Positions 53,903 through 61,511 of a stretch of DNA of 64,000 bases are shown piece after piece. This DNA is from Oceanihabitans sp. 2_MG-2023 (GTDB lineage Bacteria; Bacteroidota; Bacteroidia; Flavobacteriales; Flavobacteriaceae). The notes below the pieces were generated by a model. It did not search any database and was not told the origin of the DNA. It worked only from the letters and a program-made list of their open reading frames with translations. A program made the position numbers and the translations under genes. Positions within the stretch are counted from its first letter, which is position 1. Each line of letters starts with the position of its first letter. The stretch spans positions 62,001 through 126,000 of the forward strand of contig NZ_JAUOQT010000003.1 in assembly GCF_030547245.1 (NCBI RefSeq), given 5' to 3'.

Positions 53903-54499
53903 TTAAGTTGATTTTAGTTGCGCTATATCATTAATAAAAGAATTGTTTTCAACATCAGAAACCTTTAGATCTGCTTGTAGTATATCGATTAATTTTCCAT
54001 AATCATTTCTATAATCTACTAAAACTTTCTCTGTTAAATTATGTGTTCCCATAACTGCAAATGGCGGATAATAAATCATACCACATAAATTTGCAGTTTG
54101 CTCAAATGGTCTTAAAAATTGTTTAATGGTAAAACTATTATAGCCTTCAGAACAATACACTTCTTTTGAACCTCCAGTAGTAATAGCATTTAGGCATATT
54201 TTATTTTGTAATGCTTTACCCTCTGGACCATAAGCCCAATTAAACTCTAACACCATGTCAATCCATTGTTTCATTAATGGCGGACAACTATACCAGTAAA
54301 AGGGATGATGCCAAATAATAATATCATGCTCTTCTAATAATTGTTTTTCCTTTAAAACATCTATATGAAAATCTGGATATTGCTCATATAAATCATGAAA
54401 AGTAACATGTTCTTTATCTTTAATATGGTTTATTAAAACTGTATTTACTCGAGATTTTTCGAATTTAGGATGTGAAAATAAAACAAGAACTTTTTTCAT
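53903..54499 (-). CDS. NAD(P)H-dependent quinone oxidoreductase (KefF-like)
   Basis: A 198-residue flavodoxin-like protein from the ATG at 54499 (MKKVLVLFSHPKFEKSRVN); a longer start at 54523 adds residues unlike the family. Signature segments are IIWHHPFYWYSCPPLMKQWIDMVLEFNWAYGP and the FMN-binding ITTGGS. KefF-type proteins reduce quinones and also activate KefC as an ancillary subunit, and the 4-base spacing to kefC supports that pairing here. Since Bacteroidota often lack glutathione, the natural thiol activator is an open question. Confidence 0.93.
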   Translation of the reverse strand: MKKVLVLFSHPKFEKSRVNTVLINHIKDKEHVTFHDLYEQYPDFHIDVLKEKQLLEEHDIIIWHHPFYWYSCPPLMKQWIDMVLEFNWAYGPEGKALQNKICLNAITTGGSKEVYCSEGYNSFTIKQFLRPFEQTANLCGMIYYPPFAVMGTHNLTEKVLVDYRNDYGKLIDILQADLKVSDVENNSFINDIAQLKST

Positions 54500-54543
54500 A
54501 TTATAAATGTAATTAAAAAACAAATAACTTTAAATAGTTCATT

Positions 54544-55164
54544 TTAAGTTATTAAATGAAATGAAATCTTAATTCCTTGAATAATCATACCGGTTCCAAT
54601 TATTGCTATAATTAACCCCATTATTTTTCCAATTACAGAAATCACATTATGACCAACTATGCGAACGATTAGATCACTTAATCTAAAAGTCAAATATGTT
54701 AGTAAGCTCATGGAACCGAATATTAGAATTACCAAAATAATATGAATAGTTTCTACATTTGAAACAAAATTCATTGCAGTTACAATGGTTCCTGGCCCTG
54801 CTAAAATTGGTATAGCCAAAGGGGAAACAGCAATATTTTCATCAATATGAACATTATCCAGCGTTTTTACATTAGATTGTTTTGACTGAAGCATATCAAA
54901 ACCTATAAAAAAGATTAAAATTCCACCAGTAATTTTAAAGGCTGGAATACTAATGTTAAATAATTCGAAAATATACTTTCCCAAAAGCACAAAAACGGCA
55001 ACAATAATAAATGCTATAAGATTGGATCGTTTGTTTATATCATGCTTCGTTTTCTTATCTGCACCTTGTGTTAAAGATAGAAAAACAGTCATATTGGATA
55101 TAGGATTAGTTATAGCAAAAAAGGCTGTAAATACTGTAATTGAAAATGTAATTAGATTATCCAT
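54544..55164 (-). CDS. MarC family integral membrane protein
   Basis: A 206-residue membrane protein with six helices. It shows the MarC signature: FFAITNPISNMTVFLSLT at the N-terminus, FKITGGILIFFIGFDML in the middle, and VSPLAIPILAGPGTIVTAMNF. Despite the name, these proteins have no proven role in antibiotic resistance and their substrate is unknown. It is 20 bases upstream of the kefF-like gene ATG region on the same strand (gap about 44 to the chosen start), but probably separately controlled. Confidence 0.92.
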   Translation of the reverse strand: MDNLITFSITVFTAFFAITNPISNMTVFLSLTQGADKKTKHDINKRSNLIAFIIVAVFVLLGKYIFELFNISIPAFKITGGILIFFIGFDMLQSKQSNVKTLDNVHIDENIAVSPLAIPILAGPGTIVTAMNFVSNVETIHIILVILIFGSMSLLTYLTFRLSDLIVRIVGHNVISVIGKIMGLIIAIIGTGMIIQGIKISFHLIT

Positions 55165-55321
55165 TTTAATAAAAATTTAATCGTGCAATAACTTGAATAT
55201 CTTCTATTTCACCAAAGGTTTTTAACTTTTTTTAAGATTATTTAAATTCTAAAAAAAAACAATCTTTGTTTACGCTTTATTATTTACAATTAAAACAAGA
55301 GTTTGAAGTATTTCATATAAG

Positions 55322-55357
55322 AAATGCTGAGATTAATAGTAATTATTCTCAGCATTT
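55322..55357 (-). terminator. Probable intrinsic terminator after the CsbD gene
   Basis: AAATGCTGAGA and TCTCAGCATTT form a perfect 11-bp stem around a 14-base loop, 27 bases after the CsbD stop. The T-tract on the minus strand is weak, so termination is probable but not certain. Confidence 0.6.
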
Positions 55358-55383
55358 AATTTTTAAATTATTGTAGGATTGTA

Positions 55384-55584
55384 TTAGAATTTTAAACTTT
55401 CTAAAAAAGCATTTACTTTTTCTTTAGATTCTCCTGTTTTTTTCTGAATTCTTCCTACTAATTCATCTTCTTTTCCTTCTTGGTAGTTTAAATCATCATC
55501 GGTTAAATCTCCCCATTTTTGTTTTAATTTACCTTTAGCAATATTCCAGTTTCCTTTTAATTTGTCTTCTATCGCGTTCGTCAT
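55384..55584 (-). CDS. CsbD family stress protein
   Basis: A 66-residue hydrophilic protein with the CsbD pattern: EDKLKGNWNIAKGKLKQKWGDLTDDDL, then EGKEDELVGRIQKKTGESKE. Such proteins are induced by general stress, with unknown function. A TACTTTTG element on the minus strand at 55632-55639 fits TAnnTTTG and lies about 48 bases upstream of the start. Confidence 0.93.
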   Translation of the reverse strand: MTNAIEDKLKGNWNIAKGKLKQKWGDLTDDDLNYQEGKEDELVGRIQKKTGESKEKVNAFLESLKF

Positions 55585-55713
55585 TTTATTTGCTTTTTTA
55601 AGTTAAATAAACCATTATTGGCTTACACTTTCAAAAGTAACGCTAAACAAAAATAAACCTTGACGCTATCGATTTAAAAATTAGTTCATATCAAAATAAA
55701 AGAAATCTAATAT

Positions 55714-56505
55714 TTAAATCAAATGCTTAGTTATCTCTAGTAAATTGTTCATTTTAGTTGCATCATAAGCATCTGGGTGTGCGTTACCAAAACCTCCTTT
55801 ATCATTATCAAAATACTTACCGGACTCGTTTTTATTTGCTTCAGACATTGCTAAATCATAAAGGATATCTACACCTTTTTCTGCTGGAGACCAATGTTGT
55901 CCATAAGCTTCTTTAGCCATTTTAGTATTTAATAAAGAACCTGGATTTACAGCAATAGTAGTGATATTAGGGTGCTGCTTAGCAAAATGAAAACTCCACA
56001 TGGTTAATGCCAATTTACTTTGTGCATAAGCATCGCTTGCGTTAATAGTAACAACTCCTGTAAGAATACCTTTTTTAACGGTAGATTGTGCTGCAGAACT
56101 TAAATTAATAATTCTTGTATTTGCACCTTTTTCTAAAACAGGTACAATTGACTCCGTTAAAATATAAGGCGCTAAATAGTTAACAGCCATTCTAATATCT
56201 AATCCGTCTTTTGTTTTCTCCAAAGGTGCTTTAAAAATTCCTGCATTGTTTATTAAAATATCAATACTTGTAATATTATTTTTAATTTGTGATGCCATTT
56301 GTTTTACAGCATTTAAATCTGAAAAATCGGCAACAAATCCTTTTATATTTTCGTTGTTTGAAGCGTTTTTAATTTCGGCAATAACACTGTCTACTTTAGC
56401 TTTGCTTCTTCCATGAACATATACTTCATGGCCTTCTTTAGCTAGTTTAAGAGCAGTAAGTTTTCCTATACCGTCTGTACTTCCTGTGATTAATATGGTT
56501 TTCAT
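55714..56505 (-). CDS. Short-chain dehydrogenase/reductase
   Basis: A 263-residue SDR. The NAD(P)-binding loop is TGSTDGIG (about 7-14), and HGRSKAK after the second strand suggests NADP. NNAG follows, as do the catalytic Ser (INLSSAAQS) and Y-A-Q-S-K (YAQSKLALTMW). It resembles retinol-dehydrogenase-like or WW-domain-oxidoreductase-like SDRs. The substrate is unknown. It stands alone; a large palindromic element lies just upstream. Confidence 0.92.
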   Translation of the reverse strand: MKTILITGSTDGIGKLTALKLAKEGHEVYVHGRSKAKVDSVIAEIKNASNNENIKGFVADFSDLNAVKQMASQIKNNITSIDILINNAGIFKAPLEKTKDGLDIRMAVNYLAPYILTESIVPVLEKGANTRIINLSSAAQSTVKKGILTGVVTINASDAYAQSKLALTMWSFHFAKQHPNITTIAVNPGSLLNTKMAKEAYGQHWSPAEKGVDILYDLAMSEANKNESGKYFDNDKGGFGNAHPDAYDATKMNNLLEITKHLI

Positions 56506-56524
56506 TTTTGTTGTGTTTTATTGA

Positions 56525-56602
56525 AATGTCAATTAGAGAGAAGTTCTCGATACTATTTTTCTTCAGAAATTCTTCTGAAGAAAAATCACTCGAACTGACA
56601 TT
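56525..56602. repeat. Nested palindromic element (REP-like or terminator)
   Basis: Three nested pairings share one centre. The inner stem is perfect: TTTTTCTTCAGAA (56556-56568) with TTCTGAAGAAAAA (56573-56585) around ATTC. Outside it, AGTTCTCGA pairs imperfectly with TCGAACT (56590-56596), and AATGTCA (56525-56531) pairs with TGACATT (56596-56602). The element lies between the end of the oxygenase gene and the start of the SDR gene, and can terminate the former. I believe similar palindromes are dispersed in flavobacterial genomes, but only one copy is in this window. Confidence 0.7.
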
Positions 56603-56640
56603 CTGCTTTTATTACAATGTATTCTATTTTTTTATTCTTT

Positions 56641-57603
56641 TTAAAACGGTGCAGCTGTATCTTTTGGTCCATCTGGTAAGCTCCAACGTTGACGGGCTGT
56701 AACGCTTTCTAATGCAACATCTTTAATTGTATTACTACTGATATTTCCGTAGCTACTAGTGCTACCACGAGGAATTTGCATTTGATCTCCGTATAACCAA
56801 ACTACCAAGTTACTACGTTGTCCGCTAGTAATTGGATGTGTAGCATGTGGTACATTACCTCTGTGAAGGATTGCTTTTCCTGGTTCAAAAATGGTTTGCA
56901 CTGTTTTTCCTGAAGCTTTATCATAAAAATCAACTTCAGATCCTGTAAATACTTCATCAGGTAAGTTAATATTAATATTTAAAGTAGCTGCTGAAGCATC
57001 TGTGTGTGCATGTAAATCTTTATCCTTATCTGGATTATATTGAATTGAAAAACCAAAAGTTTGGTTATCGTAACCATAAGTACCAAGCAATAAACGTGCA
57101 ATTGGACGCATAAAACGATCCATCATGTCGTTATAAAAGGCTTGGAAACTTGGCGCAGCTAAATGACCTTCAGAACGCTCATCTAACATCATTCCATAAC
57201 GGTTTAATTGTATGCCATATGGTGCACGCTTAGGAATTTCAGAATTAACGACAGCTTCTAAATACTTATGGAATTCTGCTAAGCGTTCCACATCAAAAAA
57301 CTGTGCAACATAAACACCAGGAATAATTTCTTCCCATAAATCGGCAACAGCATTTTCTTTTTCTGGGTTTTCCCAAGCATCATTTATTACTTTTCGCAAT
57401 TTTGGATCAAGCAGCGATTCATCAGGAATTAGTAAATTGTCTTTGTTTTCCATTTCCCATGTTGCCCATGCTTCTTCCAGTAATTTTCTGTTGCTATTCC
57501 AAAAATGAGATACAGAAGGTTCACGTTTTAATGAAGCTTCGCGAGTTGGTTGCGTAAGTGCACGTGCTTGTTCTAGTGCATTTGTATTTGTTATTGTTTT
57601 CAT
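56641..57603 (-). CDS. 2-oxoglutarate/Fe(II)-dependent oxygenase-like protein
   Basis: A 320-residue protein without a signal peptide. The double-stranded beta-helix iron site is visible: His200-x-Asp202 in LHAHTDASAATLN, distal His253 in GNVPHATHP, and Arg263 ten residues on (GQRSNLVVW), which binds 2-oxoglutarate. N-terminal residues 1-90 are helical and not recognised. The likely reaction is hydroxylation of an unknown substrate. A repeat-containing, AraC-type promoter element lies upstream, and an AraC gene is 0.6 kb away on the same strand. Confidence 0.82.
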   Translation of the reverse strand: MKTITNTNALEQARALTQPTREASLKREPSVSHFWNSNRKLLEEAWATWEMENKDNLLIPDESLLDPKLRKVINDAWENPEKENAVADLWEEIIPGVYVAQFFDVERLAEFHKYLEAVVNSEIPKRAPYGIQLNRYGMMLDERSEGHLAAPSFQAFYNDMMDRFMRPIARLLLGTYGYDNQTFGFSIQYNPDKDKDLHAHTDASAATLNININLPDEVFTGSEVDFYDKASGKTVQTIFEPGKAILHRGNVPHATHPITSGQRSNLVVWLYGDQMQIPRGSTSSYGNISSNTIKDVALESVTARQRWSLPDGPKDTAAPF

Positions 57604-57651
57604 GATTTATATATTTTAATTAATAACTACTGTTATTGTAATTATTTTAAG

Positions 57652-57659
57652 CAAAATTA
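57652..57659 (-). promoter_or_regulatory. -7 promoter element of the oxygenase gene
   Basis: CAAAATTA reads TAATTTTG on the minus strand, an exact TAnnTTTG match 49 bases upstream of the oxygenase ATG. No -33 TTG is present; the 41-bp repeat element starts 21 bases further upstream, as expected for an activator-dependent promoter. Confidence 0.55.
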
Positions 57660-57679
57660 AGGCTAAAAGATAGATGGTG

Positions 57680-57720
57680 TTTGGTAGTAAAAATGGTAGT
57701 TTTAGTAAAAAACAAGGTTT
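57680..57720. promoter_or_regulatory. 41-bp AraC-type element, copy 1
   Basis: This 41-base element matches 58138-58178 at 33 of 41 positions without gaps. It contains TGGTAGT twice at a 12-base step, the direct-repeat layout of AraC-family sites. It lies just upstream of the oxygenase -7 element. Confidence 0.6.
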
Positions 57721-57735
57721 GCAGTATGTAAATGA

Positions 57736-57762
57736 AAAATGCTCCTAAAAAAGAGGCATTTT
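57736..57762. terminator. Imperfect hairpin downstream of the truncated dehydrogenase
   Basis: AAAATGC pairs with GCATTTT, extended by an imperfect inner stem around a run of A. On the minus strand it follows the dehydrogenase relic by about 45 bases and has flanking T-tracts, so it probably ended that transcript. Confidence 0.55.
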
Positions 57763-57807
57763 AACTACTAATCAACTTAAAAGGATTTATAAAAAATCCA
57801 TTTATTT

Positions 57808-58134
57808 TTAATGCTCTACCACTATTTTTCCAATAGCTTTTCCGCTTACTAAATGTGCATAAGCATCTCCAACTTGTTCTAATGAAAATTGATTTTCATC
57901 TACAATTGGTGTTAAATGTCCTTCGTTTGAAATTTTAGCTAATGTTTCCAAAATGTTTCCGTGTTTATCTCTATTAAAATTATGCAACATTGGGATTAAC
58001 ATAAATACTACGTGCAAGGATGCACCTTTAAAATGTAATGGCGTTAAGTCTAACTCACATAATGAAACTGTAGTAGAAATATGTCCATTTAAAGCAACTG
58101 CTTCCATAGAATTGGTAAGATTTGCACCACCATT
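57808..58134 (-). pseudogene. Truncated zinc-type alcohol dehydrogenase/quinone oxidoreductase (C-terminal third only)
   Basis: About 109 codons matching the C-terminus of MDR-family dehydrogenases: GGANLTNSMEAVALNGHISTT, then LHFKGASLHVVFMLIPML and a terminal VGDAYAHLVSGKAIGKIVV. The GroES-like domain and most of the Rossmann fold (roughly 200 residues or more) are missing. The homologous reading extends past the Met at 58107 to codon 58134, where a stop appears, so the Met is internal and not a real start. Three bases further on begins a 41-bp element like the one upstream of the neighbouring oxygenase. A 5' deletion is the simplest reading. Confidence 0.82.
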
Positions 58135-58137
58135 TTA

Positions 58138-58178
58138 TTTGGTAGAAAACAAAGTGGTATTAGTAAAAAAAGAGGTTT
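58138..58178. promoter_or_regulatory. 41-bp AraC-type element, copy 2
   Basis: A 33/41 match to 57680-57720 in the same orientation relative to the downstream gene. Here it directly abuts the coding remnant of the truncated dehydrogenase, and the -7 element seen beyond copy 1 is missing. Confidence 0.6.
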
Positions 58179-58201
58179 CTTATAAAAAACTGAGCAAAAA
58201 A

Positions 58202-59065
58202 CTAGTTCAAACTCGCTTTAAAAGCACTTAAACTAGTGCCTTTATAGGCTTGAAACGTTTTGTTTAAATAACTAGAATCTGTAAAACCGAGTTCTGCAGC
58301 AATTTCAGAATATTGCAAATCGGTATACTTCAACCTTGTTTCTACTAATTTTAATTTATAATTAATGATGTATTTTTTTAACGACACATCGGTATGTTTT
58401 TTAAAATATTCACTGATGTAATTATCTGCCATATGAAATTCTTCTGCCAAACTTTTGGTAGATAATACTTCGGAATTATAAATATTAGAATGAATATAAT
58501 TGATGATTTGTTGAATTTTTGAAGACTTTACTTCCTTTACCGAATCTGAAGTATTTATAAACTGAATATTTCTGGCAATTAAATGAAGGATTACCGATAA
58601 TGAATTTTCAATAATAAAAATATCGAAAGAATGTTTGTTTAAATATTCGGTAGCCACCATATTAATTAAGGATACTAAATGTGATCTGTCTGCATCAGTT
58701 TCAAATTGCATTTCACGAAGTTCGTGACTTTCGCTATTTAGAATTTCCTCAATTTTACGAAACCAATCGTTTACTGGAAGATTCGAATTTTGCGAACTTG
58801 TTTTTCTGAAAAAGCTCTTTAAAAACTTTATAGCTACTGTAGTTGTAGCCGATTCGGCATTAACGATATAAATATCATCTGGAATAAAAACAAAGACACT
58901 CTTTGGTTTGTAATTTACCGTTTTACCATTAATTTTTATGGTTCCTGTACCTTTTTCAAAATAAAGAATTTCGAAAAAACGAATGGTAGTATATTTACAA
59001 AACTCAAAAAATGTTTGGTCTTTGTATTGCGCAATGACAATATTTTCGATAATCGTTCTTGGCAT
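58202..59065 (-). CDS. AraC family transcriptional regulator
   Basis: A 287-residue regulator. The N-terminal half is a cupin-like sensing domain (FEILYFEKGTGTIKINGKTVNYKP). The C-terminal AraC domain spans about 185-287: IQQIINYIHSNIYNSEVLSTKSLAEEF, FKKHTDVSLKKYII and YSEIAAELGFTDSSYLNKTFQAYKGTS. It lies upstream of the dehydrogenase relic, and the two AraC-type elements at 57.7 and 58.1 kb are good candidates for its targets. Confidence 0.92.
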   Translation of the reverse strand: MPRTIIENIVIAQYKDQTFFEFCKYTTIRFFEILYFEKGTGTIKINGKTVNYKPKSVFVFIPDDIYIVNAESATTTVAIKFLKSFFRKTSSQNSNLPVNDWFRKIEEILNSESHELREMQFETDADRSHLVSLINMVATEYLNKHSFDIFIIENSLSVILHLIARNIQFINTSDSVKEVKSSKIQQIINYIHSNIYNSEVLSTKSLAEEFHMADNYISEYFKKHTDVSLKKYIINYKLKLVETRLKYTDLQYSEIAAELGFTDSSYLNKTFQAYKGTSLSAFKASLN

Positions 59066-59101
59066 GTAAATCTTTTTTTAAAGGTACTAAATATTTAAAA
59101 T

Positions 59102-59131
59102 AGAAGAAGCCACAACATGGTGACTTCTTCT
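59102..59131 (-). terminator. Intrinsic terminator of the nitroreductase/cupin operon
   Basis: AGAAGAAG-C-CAC pairs with GTG-A-CTTCTTCT (one mismatch) around a 6-base loop. On the minus strand it is followed by a T-rich stretch. It lies 49 bases after the cupin stop. Confidence 0.75.
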
Positions 59132-59179
59132 TGCTATTAATCCATAATTAGGGATTCAACTATTTTTTTAATTTAATAT

Positions 59180-60019
59180 TTATTTTGAAATCACTTTATA
59201 ATTTCCATTACTTCTAATATAAAGAACCGTTTCTTTTTCTGCTGAAATTATTGAAGTAGCATTTTCTTCTGCTCCAAAATAAGATGGTGCGTTTAATTCC
59301 TTTTTGGCTTCTTTTTTAGAAAACTGGTGTAAAATTCCACCAGAAATAACTACAGCTCTAAAATTTGGACTTAAATTTTTAATTTTTCCTTTAAAACCAG
59401 CTGGTAATTTTATTAAAGAAGCACGTAATTGATTTTTTTCGTGGCTTCCCCATAAAAAAGCAGTTTCTACATTACTTTTTTCTGAAATCCATTCCATGTC
59501 CTTAGCGTTTAACCATACTAAATTGGTTTTATCTACATTAATTGGTCGTTCCCCATTATCAAAAGCTTCGTCTGTTGGTTGTACTAAATATGGTCCTTCT
59601 TGTATATCTAAAAAAGCCATATTTTCTTCACCATCTGCTGCAGTAATATGCGCTTCTCCTGCTGGTTGTTGCCAGTAAGATCCTGCTGGTAGCCATTGTT
59701 TCTCTGCATTTTCATCATCATTATGCAATAAACCTTTAATGACCACACCACGATACGTAATGTTGTGAATGTGTGGTGGCGAAGAAAACCCTTTATTGAA
59801 TTTTACTAAAAAACCTGCTGGTTCATTTTTGGTTCTGTCTCCCCAAAGTTTTCCTGCGGCTGGACTTTTATCGCCTCGTAACGGATTTAACCATCCCCAT
59901 TCTACAGCATCTGCAGTTACTACTTCGTTTATAGACTTAATATTGTCTATTGTTGGTGTCTGTGCGTTTACAAAAACTCCTGAGACTAGTGCTAATGCGA
60001 TTAAAATATATTTTTTCAT
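59180..60019 (-). CDS. DUF4437-like exported cupin protein
   Basis: A 279-residue protein from the ATG at 60019 (MKKYILIALALVSGVFVNAQ), which places a clean signal peptide at the N-terminus; a start at 60046 would put nine extra residues ahead of it. It has two cupin domains. The first shows SSPPHIHNITYRGVVIKG and WLPAGSYWQQPAGEAHITA, with the His residues for a metal. The second (about 170-270) is less conserved. It fits DUF4437, of unknown function. It follows the nitroreductase after 27 bases, in an HxlR-controlled operon. Confidence 0.85.
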   Translation of the reverse strand: MKKYILIALALVSGVFVNAQTPTIDNIKSINEVVTADAVEWGWLNPLRGDKSPAAGKLWGDRTKNEPAGFLVKFNKGFSSPPHIHNITYRGVVIKGLLHNDDENAEKQWLPAGSYWQQPAGEAHITAADGEENMAFLDIQEGPYLVQPTDEAFDNGERPINVDKTNLVWLNAKDMEWISEKSNVETAFLWGSHEKNQLRASLIKLPAGFKGKIKNLSPNFRAVVISGGILHQFSKKEAKKELNAPSYFGAEENATSIISAEKETVLYIRSNGNYKVISK

Positions 60020-60046
60020 AGCGTTTGATTTGAATAGAAATAACAA

Positions 60047-60706
60047 TTATATTTCTGTGAATAATTCACTTTCTGGTAACCTAGATTTCGGTGTTTTATC
60101 AGTTGAATTAAAGTCAGATTCTGCTCTGTAACCTATTGAAACGGCAACTAAAGCAGTGAAACCTTTTTCTCTTAAACCAAATTCTTCATCTAAAGCTTTT
60201 ACATCTATACCTTCCATTGGAGTAGCATCAATACCTAAACTAGCAACGCCTAATAAAAAGCTTCCTATATTTAAGTATACTTGTTTTTCCATCCAGTGTT
60301 GCTGGTCTTTTAAATCGTATTTATGAATACCTGCAAAAGCTTTTACTGCACCTAGGAATCCGTTTTTTATGTCTTCATTTGGAAATCTTCCATTTTTATC
60401 TTCAGTATCTGCAATATGATTAAAATACGTATCGTCAGCATCAGTTTTAACACAAAATAATACAACGGCTGAAGCGTTGGTTACTTTAGGTTCATTAAAA
60501 TGAAAAAATCCCTGTGTTCCTTTTGCTATACGTGCTTTACCTTCTGTAGTTTCTGCAACAATAAAATGCCAAGGTTGTAGGTTGACGCTTGAAGGACTCA
60601 TTCTTAATAAGTTTTTGACTTCCCCCATATCTGCTTCAGATATTTTCTTAGTTGCGTCATATTCTTTAGTTGTGTACCTCCAGTTTAATGTTTCTGATAA
60701 ATTCAT
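60047..60706 (-). CDS. Nitroreductase family protein (NfsB-like), HxlR-controlled
   Basis: A 219-residue FMN oxidoreductase with LNWRYTTKEYDATKKI at the N-terminus, the FMN motif RMSPSSVNLQPWHFIVAE, and EEFGLREKGFTALVAVSIGYRAESD near the end. It reduces quinones or nitro compounds with NAD(P)H. It is a paralogue of the enzyme at 18.0 kb. The gene is divergent from an HxlR regulator, with palindromes at both promoters, so induction by electrophiles or quinones is likely. The cupin gene follows it in the operon. Confidence 0.93.
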   Translation of the reverse strand: MNLSETLNWRYTTKEYDATKKISEADMGEVKNLLRMSPSSVNLQPWHFIVAETTEGKARIAKGTQGFFHFNEPKVTNASAVVLFCVKTDADDTYFNHIADTEDKNGRFPNEDIKNGFLGAVKAFAGIHKYDLKDQQHWMEKQVYLNIGSFLLGVASLGIDATPMEGIDVKALDEEFGLREKGFTALVAVSIGYRAESDFNSTDKTPKSRLPESELFTEI

Positions 60707-60740
60707 TTGTATATGTATTTTTTAGTTGACTAATAATTAT

Positions 60741-60757
60741 ACTATAAATAGTATAGT
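60741..60757. promoter_or_regulatory. HxlR operator, copy 1
   Basis: ACTATA-AATAG-TATAGT is a perfect 6-bp inverted repeat with a 5-base spacer. It lies at the expected start of transcription of the nitroreductase promoter at 60759-60789. The same palindrome occurs at 60878-60894. Confidence 0.8.
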
Positions 60758-60758
60758 G

Positions 60759-60789
60759 CAAATGTAATTGTAGTATCTATTTCTCACAA
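60759..60789 (-). promoter_or_regulatory. Promoter of the nitroreductase operon
   Basis: On the minus strand: TTG at 60789-60787, a 20-base spacer, then TACATTTG at 60766-60759. It is a perfect match to the Bacteroidota consensus TTG-N17-23-TAnnTTTG, 53 bases from the ATG. Confidence 0.8.
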
Positions 60790-60877
60790 TAACGGTCAAA
60801 AAGGATAGTATAAAATATTGCACTTAAAAAAATTGTAAACCCAACAATATCAACACTTTTAGTCGAATGTTAAATTT

Positions 60878-60894
60878 ACTATAAAAAGTATAGT
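60878..60894. promoter_or_regulatory. HxlR operator, copy 2
   Basis: ACTATA-AAAAG-TATAGT has the same arms and spacing as copy 1 and overlaps the TTG -33 of the hxlR-type gene by one base. Binding here would block its own promoter. Confidence 0.8.
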
Positions 60895-60924
60895 TGTATA
60901 AATAAGTATAGTATTCTATCTTTG
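60894..60924 (+). promoter_or_regulatory. Promoter of the HxlR regulator gene
   Basis: TTG (60894-60896), 20 bases, TATCTTTG (60917-60924): a perfect Bacteroidota consensus, ending 28 bases before the ATG. Confidence 0.8.
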
Positions 60925-60952
60925 CCAAAGATTTAATACTTAAAAAATAATT

Positions 60953-61297
60953 ATGTATACGTTTAAAGGAAAGGAATATCCATGTTGCGCCAGTTTAACC
61001 ATGGGAATTATTGGAGGAAAATGGAAAACGGTAATTATGTTTCATTTAATTGATAAAACACTTCGTTATAATGAATTAAGAAAAGAAATGCCATCTGTTA
61101 CCGAACGTACATTGAGTTTACAATTAAAAACTTTAGAAGAAGATGGAATAATTAAAAGAAAGGTTTACACCACTAAACCTCCTTTAAAAGTCGAATATTC
61201 GTTAACCGAATTTGGTAAAACATTGATTCCGGTTGTGCAATCTATTGCAGATTGGGGCGTTTATGCTGTTTCAGAAAAAGTTGCTATTATGGAATAA
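60953..61297 (+). CDS. HxlR family winged-helix transcriptional regulator
   Basis: A 114-residue winged-helix protein. The family signature is CCASLTMGIIGGKWKTVIMFHL (Cys11, Cys12), followed by RYNELRKEMPSVTERTLSLQLKTLEEDGIIKR and the wing KVEYSLTEFG. N-terminal cysteines in this family often sense quinones, diamide or aldehydes. It is divergent from the nitroreductase/cupin operon, and twin palindromes show likely repression of both promoters. Confidence 0.94.
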   Translation: MYTFKGKEYPCCASLTMGIIGGKWKTVIMFHLIDKTLRYNELRKEMPSVTERTLSLQLKTLEEDGIIKRKVYTTKPPLKVEYSLTEFGKTLIPVVQSIADWGVYAVSEKVAIME

Positions 61298-61511
61298 CCT
61301 TTTTTAATAATAGTGTACTTCCCTTGCTTATAACCTAAATAAAACTGTTTTTCTGTTTTTTTAAAAAATTTAAATAAAACACTAATAAACAAATAGATAC
61401 ATGTAATTTAGGTGGTGTTTTACATTTAATAGTCCTTCTACAGCACTAAAACTATTTTATTATTCTAATAATATATATATCTTAGTAACGCTATTAAATC
61501 AATTTACACTT

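Noticed and set aside
58105-58107. ATG at 58107 as a genuine start for a small 99-residue protein
   Set aside because: Homology continues upstream of it (GGANLTNS) until a stop, so the Met is internal and the frame is a remnant.
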